DNA of 49,525 nt from Afipia sp. (GTDB lineage Bacteria > Pseudomonadota > Alphaproteobacteria > Rhizobiales > Xanthobacteraceae). The position numbers were made by a program, and so were the translations under genes. This document shows, in pieces, positions 32,683 to 40,061 of this stretch. Every line of letters begins with the position of its first letter. The stretch's first letter is position 1. The notes under the pieces were generated by a model. It had not been told where the DNA came from, did not search any database, and saw only the letters and a program-made list of their open reading frames with translations. The stretch is taken from positions 1 through 49,525 of the forward strand of contig JAUSAX010000018.1 of assembly GCA_030652315.1 (NCBI GenBank), read 5' to 3'.

Positions 32683-34770
32683 ATGGACTCACGCATCATG
32701 GATGTTCTCAAGGATCGTGTGCTCGAGCTCGGGCCGGACCCGGTCCCGGGGCCTTACAGGAACTTCAAGCTGACCCGCGACGGCGACGGCATCGCATGGC
32801 TGCTGTTCGACCGCGAGGGCACCAGCGCCAACACGCTGTCCGCGGGCGTTCTGGAGGAATTCGAGACCTTGATCGCGGCGCTGGAAAGCGAGCGCCCGGC
32901 GGGCGTGGTCATCCGCTCCGCGAAGTCCTCGGGCTTCATCGCGGGCGCGGACGTCAACGAGTTTCGCGGCGTGACCGATCCGCGCGAGGTCGAAACCCAG
33001 ATGGCGCGCGCGCATGCGGTCGTCGACCGGCTGGAGGCGTTGAAGGTTCCGAGCGTCGCGGTGATCCACGGCTTCTGTCTCGGCGGCGGGCTGGAAGTGG
33101 CGCTGGCCTGCAATACGCGCATCGCCATCGACAACGCGCGTTTCGGCTTCCCGGAGGTGATGCTCGGTTTGCATCCGGGTCTTGGGGGCACCGCGCGCTT
33201 CACGCACCTCGTCAGTCCGCTTGAGTCGATGACGATGATGCTCACCGGCAAGACCATCGACGCGCGCAAGGCGAAGTCCTTGGGGTTGGTCGATGCCGTG
33301 ACGCAGGAGCGTCATGTGCGGGGTGCGGTCAGGGACGCGATCTTCGGGCGATTGAAGCCGCACCGGCAAGGCCTGCTCGCCAAGACGATGAACCTCGGTC
33401 CGGTGCGCGGCCTGCTCGCAAACCGGATGCGAAGTGAGGCGGCGAAAACCGCGCCGAAGGAACATTATCCCGCGCCTTACGCGCTGGTCGATCTGTGGGA
33501 AAAGCACGGCGGTGATCGCGCAGCGATGCTCTCTGCGGAGAAAACCTCGTTTGCCAACCTGATGGTGACGGCGACGGCACAGAACCTGATCCGCGTGTTC
33601 TTTCTGCGCGAGCAGATGAAGAAACTCGCCGACGGCAAAAACACCGTGAAGCACGTTCACGTCATTGGTGCCGGCGCGATGGGCGGTGACATCGCGGCAT
33701 GGTGCGCCCATCAGGGTCTGCGTGTGACGCTGGCCGACATGAAGGCGGAGCCCATTGCCGGCGCGATCAAGCGTGCGGCGGAACTGTTCGGCAAGATCAT
33801 CCGCAAGAAGACAGATTTGCGCGATGCGCTCGACCGGCTGATTCCCGACATGAACGGCGAAGGCGTGCGCAACGCCGATCTCATTATCGAGGCCGTGCCG
33901 GAAAAACTCGAACTCAAGCAGAAGGTTTATGCCGGGCTTGAGCCGATCATGAAGCCGGGCGCGATCCTTGCCACCAACACCTCCAGCATTCCATTGCAGG
34001 ATCTGCGCACCACGCTGAAGAGTCCCGAGCGGCTGCTGGGGCTGCATTTCTTCAATCCGGTCTCGCGCCTGCAACTGGTCGAGGTGGTCAGCCACGATAC
34101 TGTCGATCCGCAGGCGCTGTCGACCGCGTTGAAGTTCGTCGGCGCCATCGACCGCCTGCCGCTGCCGGTGAAGAGTTCGCCGGGTTTCCTCGTCAACCGC
34201 GCGCTGACGCCGTACATGCTGGAAGCGATGGTGATGCTCGACGAGAAGGTGGACAAGGCCGTCATCGACGCCGCCGCTGAGAAATTCGGCATGCCGATGG
34301 GTCCCATCGAACTGGCGGATCAGGTCGGCCTCGACATCTGTCTCGCGGTCGGCGACATGCTGCGCTCGAAGTTCGGCGAAAAGGCACTGCCCGCTGCGCC
34401 GGACTGGCTGCGCGACAAGGTCAAGAAGGGCGAGCTTGGCCGCAAGACCGGCAAGGGTTTCTACGAATGGAAGGACGGCAAGGCGGTAAAGCTGCCGTCG
34501 CCGGCTCAGCCCACCGATGAAATGATCGACCGTCTCATCCTGCCGATGTCGAACGTCTGCGTCGCCTGTCTGCGCGAAGGCATTGTCGAGAATGGCGATG
34601 TGGTGGACGGCGCGATGATCTTCGGCACCGGTTACGCGCCGTTTCGTGGCGGCCCGCTGAACTATGCCCGCACCCGTGGTGCTGCAAATGTCGCTGCTGC
34701 GCTGAAGGTACTGGAAGCGAAGTTCGGCGACCGCTTTAAACCGGACGCCGGGTGGGATACGTTCGCCTGA
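32683..34770 (+). CDS. Bifunctional enoyl-CoA hydratase / 3-hydroxyacyl-CoA dehydrogenase (FadJ/FadB-like)
   Basis: The 695-residue protein fuses a crotonase domain and a hydroxyacyl-CoA dehydrogenase. The crotonase part (to about 230) has FIAGADVNEF and GFCLGGGLEVALACN forming the oxyanion hole, and FGFPEVMLGLHPGLGGT. The dehydrogenase part begins at VHVIGAGAMGGD (about 327) and continues with LLGLHFFNPV and VKSSPGFLVNR. It hydrates enoyl-CoA and oxidises the product with NAD+. Its length fits FadJ-like enzymes. The gene lies 10 bases after the thiolase gene and 42 bases before a thioesterase gene. Confidence 0.94.
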   Translation: MDSRIMDVLKDRVLELGPDPVPGPYRNFKLTRDGDGIAWLLFDREGTSANTLSAGVLEEFETLIAALESERPAGVVIRSAKSSGFIAGADVNEFRGVTDPREVETQMARAHAVVDRLEALKVPSVAVIHGFCLGGGLEVALACNTRIAIDNARFGFPEVMLGLHPGLGGTARFTHLVSPLESMTMMLTGKTIDARKAKSLGLVDAVTQERHVRGAVRDAIFGRLKPHRQGLLAKTMNLGPVRGLLANRMRSEAAKTAPKEHYPAPYALVDLWEKHGGDRAAMLSAEKTSFANLMVTATAQNLIRVFFLREQMKKLADGKNTVKHVHVIGAGAMGGDIAAWCAHQGLRVTLADMKAEPIAGAIKRAAELFGKIIRKKTDLRDALDRLIPDMNGEGVRNADLIIEAVPEKLELKQKVYAGLEPIMKPGAILATNTSSIPLQDLRTTLKSPERLLGLHFFNPVSRLQLVEVVSHDTVDPQALSTALKFVGAIDRLPLPVKSSPGFLVNRALTPYMLEAMVMLDEKVDKAVIDAAAEKFGMPMGPIELADQVGLDICLAVGDMLRSKFGEKALPAAPDWLRDKVKKGELGRKTGKGFYEWKDGKAVKLPSPAQPTDEMIDRLILPMSNVCVACLREGIVENGDVVDGAMIFGTGYAPFRGGPLNYARTRGAANVAAALKVLEAKFGDRFKPDAGWDTFA

Positions 34771-34812
34771 TCCAATTCTTCTCGTTTGAGATTTATTTGA
34801 CGGATTGCATCA

Positions 34813-35235
34813 ATGGCAGAAACGCACGCCGCGCCCGCACCCGCCGCGCCTGAGGGCGAGCTGTCGATTCGAACGCTGGCCATGCCGGCGGACACCAACC
34901 AGAACGGCGATATTTTCGGCGGCTGGCTGTTGAGCCAGATGGATCTGGCCGGCAGCATCTACGCCTACAAGACGACGCAAAGCCGCAACGTCACTGTGGC
35001 GATCGAGGCGATGACTTTCCGCAAGCCTGTCTATGTCGGTGATGTGGTGTCGGTCTATGCGACGACTGTGCGCGTCGGCCGCACCTCGATTACCGTGCAT
35101 GTCGCGGCGTGGGTCCAGCGGCGCAACGAATCGGAATTGATTCTGGTGACCGACGGGAACTACACCTACGTCGCGGTGGACGATAGCGGTCATCCACAGG
35201 TCATCGGGCAAGATTCGCCGCGCGTCAGCGCCTGA
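34813..35235 (+). CDS. Acyl-CoA thioesterase, hotdog fold (YciA-like)
   Basis: This 140-residue cytoplasmic protein fits the YciA/BACH-type hotdog thioesterases: TLAMPADTNQNGDIFGGWLLSQMD with the catalytic Asp region, then VTVAIEAMTFRKPVYVGD and a C-terminal TDGNYTYVAVDD. Such enzymes hydrolyse acyl-CoAs to free acids and CoA. Its position 42 bases after the bifunctional beta-oxidation gene suggests it releases CoA during fatty-acid breakdown or overflow. Chain-length preference cannot be read. Confidence 0.9.
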   Translation: MAETHAAPAPAAPEGELSIRTLAMPADTNQNGDIFGGWLLSQMDLAGSIYAYKTTQSRNVTVAIEAMTFRKPVYVGDVVSVYATTVRVGRTSITVHVAAWVQRRNESELILVTDGNYTYVAVDDSGHPQVIGQDSPRVSA

Positions 35236-35625
35236 TTCGCTTCAATCGTTAACGCGTGTAGTCAGCTTTTCGCGCTGACGGTATTTGCGCGCAGTCTTTT
35301 GTCCACTTTGCAGCGCTGCGCGTGGCCCTCATTGCTATTTTACCGCAGTGCGGCCGATCGTCTTCCGGCGTCTACACATCGGTTATAAAACTGTCGCGCG
35401 AAGCGCCTACAGGTGCGGCGAACTGCACACGCGGGAGACACTGGTCGTTTGTTTTCGAGTCATTTCGGGTTGAATACAGGCTCTTCGCCGTTGGCCCGGG
35501 ACGTGCATACTAGATTGGTATGAGTCGGGAAGAAACGGTGTGTTGAAGTCTTCAAAGGCTGAAACTTTTTCAGCTCTTCGGAGTTATTGCGCGTGAGGAA
35601 CCCAAGACGGGGCACGGATAAAAAC
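35236..35625. other. Gap without a convincing gene
   Basis: About 390 bases follow the thioesterase gene. Two frames of about 62 codons (35285-35473 and 35322-35513) overlap each other, show no domain and are Cys/Arg-rich, so they are rejected. A short inverted repeat GTCAGC-N7-GCTGAC at 35261-35279, with no T tract, could be a weak terminator. A perfect inverted repeat lies at 35558-35574, near the next gene. Confidence 0.6.
35558..35574. promoter_or_regulatory. Inverted repeat GCTGAAA-CTT-TTTCAGC
   Basis: Perfect seven-base arms with a three-base centre lie 51 bases before the start of the small gene at 35626. As DNA it looks like an operator; as RNA it would be a short hairpin without a T run, so regulatory use is more likely than termination. 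The binding factor is unknown. Confidence 0.4.
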
Positions 35626-35823
35626 ATGTCGGACACCTACATCATCGAAGTCAGTTCGGAAGCCGCAGGCATCGTCGTTCGTGAGAAATCGGGTTTTCGT
35701 TTCTTCGCGGCGGTTCACAAATTCAATCCGCTCGACGGTCGCGTTTTCAAGAACGCGCGCGAGGCGGAGCGCGCCGCCACCAGATTCCTGGCCGGGCGGC
35801 TGGATCCGGTTCCGGTGGTTTGA
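35626..35823 (+). CDS. Small hypothetical protein
   Basis: The 65-residue protein starts MSDTYIIEVSSEAAGIVVRE and continues with FRFFAAVHKFNPLDGRVFKN and a basic/Ala-rich C-terminal helix. It is soluble, without a signal peptide or membrane span. The outline (two or three strands, then AREAERAATRFL) resembles small alphaproteobacterial proteins such as the DUF4170 type encoded at 43456, though no family is claimed. ATG at 35626 is preferred to one 13 codons earlier because the protein-like sequence begins here. Repeat copy C follows. Confidence 0.65.
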   Translation: MSDTYIIEVSSEAAGIVVREKSGFRFFAAVHKFNPLDGRVFKNAREAERAATRFLAGRLDPVPVV

Positions 35824-35864
35824 CGTAATGCCGCTGCGGCACATCGAGCGATAGTCCATCTGCT

Positions 35865-35979
35865 CATGGCCGGGCTCGTCCGGCCATCCACGTCTTGAGA
35901 TGCTAGTCAAGAAAGACGTGGATGCCCGGCACCGCATACAAGTTTACGCAGTCTGCGACTGCTACGGCCGGGCATGACG
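35865..35979. repeat. Dispersed double-hairpin repeat, family 1, copy C (inverted, expanded)
   Basis: This copy is in reverse orientation relative to A, B, D and E: CATGGCCGGG...CCGGCCATCCACGTCTT, then AAGACGTGGATGCCCGG and a final CGGGCATGACG. The loop of the last hairpin is expanded by about 35 bases (ACCGCATACAAGTTTACGCA and following), making it longer than the other copies. It lies between convergent genes. Confidence 0.85.
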
Positions 35980-36021
35980 AATATTGGTGATGGAGCGATT
36001 GGGTGGTTCTTAGCTAAGAGG

Positions 36022-36049
36022 AAAGGCCGGGATCGCTCCCGGCCTTTTT
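36022..36049. terminator. Bidirectional terminator hairpin
   Basis: AAAGGCCGGGA and TCCCGGCCTTT form an eleven-base perfect stem with a four-base loop (TCGC), with a T run on the plus strand and a shorter T/A flank on the minus strand. It lies between the convergent small gene (35626) and the Old Yellow Enzyme gene (ends 36073), so it can end both. Confidence 0.85.
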
Positions 36050-36072
36050 GACTCCGGATGCGTGATGGGCGC

Positions 36073-37170
36073 TTACTCGGCCGCAGCCTGACGCCCAAGA
36101 ACGGGGTAGTCGGTGTAGCCTTTGGCGTTGCCGCCGTAGAACGTCGCCTTGTCGAAATCGTTCAGCGGCGCGCCGAGCTTGAGACGCTCCACGAGATCGG
36201 GATTTGAGATGAACGGCTTGCCGAACGCGATCAGGTCGGCCTTGTTCTTCTCCAGCACTTCGGTGGCCAGCTTGAAGTCGTAGCCGTTGTTGGCGATGTA
36301 GGCGCCGCTGAAGCGCTTGCGCAGGCTGTCGTAGTCGAACGGCGCGATATCGCGCGGGCCGCCAGTCGCGCCTTCGATGACGTGGATATAGACCAGCTTA
36401 AGCGCGTTGAGTTGATCGACGATGTGATCGAACAGCGGCTGCGGATTGCTGTCGGAAATATCGTTGGCGGGGGTCACCGGCGAAATGCGGATGCCGGTGC
36501 GGTCGGCGCCGGCCTCGGACGCGACGGCCCTGGAGACTTCCAGCATCAGCCGTGCGCGGTTCTCGATGGAGCCGCCGTAGGCATCGATGCGCTTGTTGGC
36601 GCCGTCCTTGGCGAACTGATCGAGCAGGTAGCCGTTCGCGCCGTGGATTTCGACACCATCGAATCCGGCTTCGAGCGCATTGGCGGAGGCGCGCTTGAAG
36701 TTCTCGATGATGCCGGGAATTTCGCCGAGGTCCAGCGCGCGGGGCTCGGACACATCGGCGAAGGTGCCGCCGACGAAGGTTTTGCTCTTGGCGCGGACTG
36801 CGGATGGGGCGACTGGCGCTCCGTCGTTCTCCTGCAACGTGGTGTGGGAAATACGTCCGACATGCCAAAGCTGGATGTAGATGTGGCCGCCGCGCTCATG
36901 AACGCGGTCGGTGACTTTGCGCCAGCCAGCGACCTGTTCCTTGGAATAGATGCCGGGCGTGTCCTGATAGCCCTGGCCCTGCTGCGAGACCTGGCTCGCC
37001 TCGGTGATCAACAGTCCGGCCGAGGCGCGCTGCCCGTAATATTCGATGGCGAGGGGATTGGGCACGAAGCCCGCGACGGCGCGGTTGCGCGTCAAGGGAG
37101 CCATGACGGCGCGATTTGTCAGCGTGACAGCGCCGAGCTTGTAGGGGTCGAAAAGTTTGGAAGCGGACAT
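36073..37170 (-). CDS. Old Yellow Enzyme family alkene reductase / NADH:flavin oxidoreductase
   Basis: This 365-residue FMN enzyme of the classical OYE group (NemA-like) reduces activated alkenes, nitroesters or quinone-like electrophiles with NAD(P)H. Features in order are LTNRAVMAPLTRNRA, YYGQRASAGLLITEASQVS, IYIQLWHVGR, and the substrate-anion pair His/Asn in EIHGANGYLLDQF, ending in a flavin-phosphate region (AFGKPFISNPDL). ATG at 37170 starts MSASKLFDPYKLG with an AGGAAA site upstream; an upstream extension has no family match. A small palindrome precedes it at 37196. Detoxification is the usual role. Confidence 0.94.
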   Translation of the reverse strand: MSASKLFDPYKLGAVTLTNRAVMAPLTRNRAVAGFVPNPLAIEYYGQRASAGLLITEASQVSQQGQGYQDTPGIYSKEQVAGWRKVTDRVHERGGHIYIQLWHVGRISHTTLQENDGAPVAPSAVRAKSKTFVGGTFADVSEPRALDLGEIPGIIENFKRASANALEAGFDGVEIHGANGYLLDQFAKDGANKRIDAYGGSIENRARLMLEVSRAVASEAGADRTGIRISPVTPANDISDSNPQPLFDHIVDQLNALKLVYIHVIEGATGGPRDIAPFDYDSLRKRFSGAYIANNGYDFKLATEVLEKNKADLIAFGKPFISNPDLVERLKLGAPLNDFDKATFYGGNAKGYTDYPVLGRQAAAE

Positions 37171-37195
37171 GGCTGGATTTCCTGAGGCGATTTCA

Positions 37196-37207
37196 ATGCA
37201 AATGCAT
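37196..37207. promoter_or_regulatory. Inverted repeat ATGCA-AA-TGCAT upstream of the OYE gene
   Basis: A perfect five-base inverted repeat with a two-base centre lies 26 bases upstream of the OYE start, close enough to overlap its promoter or 5' leader. MarR/HxlR/TetR-type repressors commonly control OYE genes at such sites. No regulator gene is adjacent here. Confidence 0.35.
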
Positions 37208-37442
37208 GTAAGGGGCGCGCCGACGGAAAAGCAAGTCACAGCCGATTGAAAAGTGCGGATTCAGCTTCGCGGAATAGCAGACATGTGTTCGCCATCGGGA
37301 ATAGCGTTTGCGTCTTCACGCAGAAGGTTTCATTCGGCATCAGGAGCAACGCAGCATAACTACCTCTCGAACGAGGCTCTAACGGTCGAAAGGCACTGTC
37401 GGCGCCATTGCGCGATGCTTGCCAGGCGATGAAGCGGTGGAG

Positions 37443-37946
37443 TCAGATTTCGCCGAGGAAATCTCGCTTCCCCAGTTCGACGCCGTTGTGACGCAGGATG
37501 TCATACGCGGTGGTGGCGTGGAAATAGAAACTCGGCAGCGCGAAATTGCTTAAATACCGTTGACCGCTCAGGGACACGGGTTGCCCGGCTCCAACGTCGA
37601 TGGTGATGTTTCGTGTTTCCGCGCCGTCGAATTGTGAGCGCTCGAATGCCCTCACATAGGCGATGGTTTTCCCGATGCGTTGCTTCAACTCGGCGAAGCT
37701 CGTTTCGGTGTCTGCCGTTATTGGAACTTCAACCTGCGCGAGGCGTGCGCAGGCTCTCCCCGCCAGATCGCAGGCGTGCTGGATTTGCAGGGTGAGCGGA
37801 AACATGTCGGGAAACAGCCGAGCGCCGAGCAAGACGTCCGGCTGCATCCCTTTGATCTTCGCGTGTGCTTCAGCCTTGTCGAGAACCGCGGAAAGGCTGG
37901 TCAGGATCTGGACAAACGCAGGCACTGACGAATCGAACAACGACAT
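37443..37946 (-). CDS. DUF1993 family protein (first of tandem pair)
   Basis: This 167-residue helical protein fits DUF1993, a DinB-like four-helix-bundle group of unknown function: FVQILTSLSAVLDKAEAHAK, then LLGARLFPDMFPLTLQIQHA, TSFAELKQRIGKTIAYVRAF and a C-terminal YFHATTAYDILRHNGVELGK. ATG at 37946 is chosen because the neighbour's paralogue begins in the same way (MSLFDSS against MSISFYDGS). The paralogue lies 39 bases upstream on the same strand. The two share nearly the same motif set, so they come from a duplication, but differ over their length. Confidence 0.88.
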   Translation of the reverse strand: MSLFDSSVPAFVQILTSLSAVLDKAEAHAKIKGMQPDVLLGARLFPDMFPLTLQIQHACDLAGRACARLAQVEVPITADTETSFAELKQRIGKTIAYVRAFERSQFDGAETRNITIDVGAGQPVSLSGQRYLSNFALPSFYFHATTAYDILRHNGVELGKRDFLGEI

Positions 37947-37985
37947 GAAGTTGCTTTCAGGACGCATGAAACGCGCTAACCTATC

Positions 37986-38495
37986 TCATGCAACGCCCAG
38001 AAAGTCTCGTTTGCCGAGCTCGACGCCCTTGTGACGCAGGATGTCGTAGGCGGTGGTGCAATGGAAAAAGAACTGCGGCAGCGCCGAATGATTGAGAAAC
38101 TGCTGGCCAGTCAGCGTCATGGTCTTGCCGGGAGCAACCGGAAACGTGATCTCGCGCTTTTCGGCGCCTTCATATTTGCCGGCCGGCAGCGCCTCGATGT
38201 TCGCGAGAACCTTTTTGATCCGCGCCTGCAATTCCGCAAATGTGGTTTCGGTATCGGCCATCACCGGCAGTTCGGTTTGCGTGAAACGCGCGCAGGCCTT
38301 GCCGGAGAAATCGCACGCCAGTTGAACCTGTTTCGTCAGCGGGTACATCGTCGGATGCAGCCGCGCTTCCAGCAGATCACCTGGCGTGATCTTGTTTGCG
38401 GCGGCGTGTGCTTCGGCCTTGGTGAGAGTGGCGGAAAGCGCGTTCAACGTGCGGATAAAGACCGGAGCTGAACCGTCATAGAATGAGATGGACAC
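37986..38495 (-). CDS. DUF1993 family protein (second of tandem pair)
   Basis: This 169-residue protein is a paralogue of its downstream neighbour, with FIRTLNALSATLTKAEAHAA, LLEARLHPTMYPLTKQVQLA, TTFAELQARIKKVLANIEAL and the C-terminal HCTTAYDILRHKGVELGKRD. DUF1993 proteins have a DinB/YfiT-like helical bundle that in relatives holds a metal or thiol cofactor; here His residues in HPTMYP and FHCTTAYD stand at similar places. Function is unknown. The pair is probably one transcript on the minus strand, with the lytic transglycosylase gene 95 bases upstream of this copy's start region. Confidence 0.88.
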   Translation of the reverse strand: MSISFYDGSAPVFIRTLNALSATLTKAEAHAAANKITPGDLLEARLHPTMYPLTKQVQLACDFSGKACARFTQTELPVMADTETTFAELQARIKKVLANIEALPAGKYEGAEKREITFPVAPGKTMTLTGQQFLNHSALPQFFFHCTTAYDILRHKGVELGKRDFLGVA

Positions 38496-38590
38496 TTTGG
38501 GGCAACCTTTCAGGGAAAATCTTGCCGTGAAGTCAGGCTAGCCCGATGTAACTGTTCTCTTTGTGCTTGCAAGGTGCTGGCGGCTGACAA

Positions 38591-39811
38591 TCAGCCGCCG
38601 CGCATCCGCGCCAGCAGTTCGGCGGTCGGCCATGAATCGGCGGGCAGGCCGTATTTCGTTTGCATGGTCTTGATCGCGATGCGGCTTTGCTGGCCGAGAA
38701 TCCCGTCGATTTTGCCGACGTTGTAGCCTTGCCGCGCGAGCAGTTGCTGCAATTCCTTGATCTCGTCGAACGGCAATTGCGCCACCGGCGCCGCAGGCTT
38801 TCGCATTGGACCTGCGCCCGTGATGCGGGTGGCGAGATAGCCGGCCGTGGTCGAATAGATCAGCGAGTTATTCCATTCGGTGTAGGCGGCGAAGTTCGGA
38901 TAGGCGAGAAACGCCGGCCCATGGCGTCCCATCGGCAGCAGCACCGAGGCCGGCAGATCGTCCTTCGGCAGCGGACGGCCGTCGGCATAGGTCACGCCCC
39001 ACGCCGCCCATTTTGAGCGCGGATGCTTGATGGTGAGATCGGCCTGATCCCATGGAAGGTTCGCAGGCACGCGGATTTCCTGCAGCCACGGCTCTCCGCG
39101 CCGCCATTTCAATCCGTTCGCGATATAGTTCGCGGTCGAGCCGATCACGTCGGGCGCGCTGCGCAGCATGTTGCGGTGGCCGTCGCCGTCGTAGTCCACG
39201 GCGTAATCAAAGTAATGACGCGGCAGGAATTGCGTCTGGCCGAGTTCGCCGGCCCATGAGCCGATCATCTCGGATGGCGAAAGATCGCCGCGGTCGATGA
39301 TCTTCAGGGCGGCGATGGTCTCCTGCCGGAACATCTCGGAACGGCGGCAATCATAGGCGAGCGAGACCAGCGAGCGCAGCGTCGGCAGCTTGCCTTGCAC
39401 CGCGCCGAAGTCGCTCTCCAGCGCCCAGAACGCAGCGATCACCGCAGGCGGCACGCCGTATTCCTTCTCGGCGCGGGCAAAGGCCTGTGCATGGGTCTGG
39501 ATCAACTGCTGCCCCTTCACGCGGCGGCCCTCGGAGGCCATGCGTCCGGCGAACTCGCTGAAGATCTGGCCGAAGACGCGCTGGCCCCTGTCGCGGTTGA
39601 CGATGCCCTGATCGTACACCATGCCGGGCGAGGCGGCGGCGATCGCGCGCTGCGACACACCGGCAGCGACAGCGTCCTGTTTCAGTCGCGTCAGAAACTG
39701 ATCAAAGCTCTGGCCGCCGTGGCAGCGCGCGCCGCTTTGGGCGAAGGCGGGGGAGGCAATCGATGTGACGGCGAGAATGAGAAAGGAAAATCTGGAAAAT
39801 TGCTTCAGCAT
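38591..39811 (-). CDS. Lytic murein transglycosylase (MltB/SltB-type) with peptidoglycan-binding domain
   Basis: The 406-residue protein has a signal peptide (MLKQFSRFSFLILAVTSIAS, cleavage near AFAQ), an MltB-type catalytic domain and a C-terminal PG_binding_1 domain (IKELQQLLARQGYNVGKIDG). The catalytic acid is predicted as Glu132 in AAFWALESDFG. Later motifs are GSWAGELGQTQFLPRHYFDY and YAVDYDGDGHRN. It cleaves glycan strands in the periplasm to give 1,6-anhydromuramyl ends. It lies alone upstream of the DUF1993 pair on the same strand; repeat copy D follows its 5' side. Confidence 0.94.
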   Translation of the reverse strand: MLKQFSRFSFLILAVTSIASPAFAQSGARCHGGQSFDQFLTRLKQDAVAAGVSQRAIAAASPGMVYDQGIVNRDRGQRVFGQIFSEFAGRMASEGRRVKGQQLIQTHAQAFARAEKEYGVPPAVIAAFWALESDFGAVQGKLPTLRSLVSLAYDCRRSEMFRQETIAALKIIDRGDLSPSEMIGSWAGELGQTQFLPRHYFDYAVDYDGDGHRNMLRSAPDVIGSTANYIANGLKWRRGEPWLQEIRVPANLPWDQADLTIKHPRSKWAAWGVTYADGRPLPKDDLPASVLLPMGRHGPAFLAYPNFAAYTEWNNSLIYSTTAGYLATRITGAGPMRKPAAPVAQLPFDEIKELQQLLARQGYNVGKIDGILGQQSRIAIKTMQTKYGLPADSWPTAELLARMRGG

Positions 39812-39850
39812 AGATCACCGGATTGGCCGAATGGCACAAAGTCATTTCTT

Positions 39851-39937
39851 CGTCATGCCCGGGCTTGTCCCGGGCATCCACGTTTTACTTCACCATCAAA
39901 CAAGACGTGGATGGCCGGGACAAGCCCGGCCATGACG
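39851..39937. repeat. Dispersed double-hairpin repeat, family 1, copy D
   Basis: CGTCATGCCCGGG...CCCGGGCATCCACG, a linker, then AAGACGTGGATGGCCGGG...CCCGGCCATGACG. It stands 39 bases upstream of the lytic transglycosylase start, between that gene and the terminator of aceA. Both hairpins are intact, making this one of the most regular copies. Confidence 0.9.
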
Positions 39938-40009
39938 AATTGAATGTTCTTTACAGCTCCGTTGCTCTGCTGAACGACGACGCGCGATAACTGACATCCA
40001 CACACGAAA

Positions 40010-40040
40010 ATGCCCGGCGGAAGCCGGGCATTCTGTTTTT
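40010..40040. terminator. Terminator hairpin downstream of aceA
   Basis: ATGCCCGGC and GCCGGGCAT form a perfect nine-base stem with a four-base GGAA loop (40010-40031). It lies 30 bases beyond the aceA stop. On the minus strand it is followed by TTTTCG and on the plus strand by TTCTGTTTTT, so it may work in both directions. Confidence 0.75.
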
Positions 40041-40061
40041 GCGATTGTGTCGAGCCGTTCG

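Noticed and set aside
32689-34095. A 468-codon open frame on the minus strand
   Set aside because: It is antisense to the bifunctional beta-oxidation gene.
35285-35513. Two overlapping frames of about 62 codons
   Set aside because: They overlap in different frames, are rich in Arg and Cys and have no homology-like pattern.
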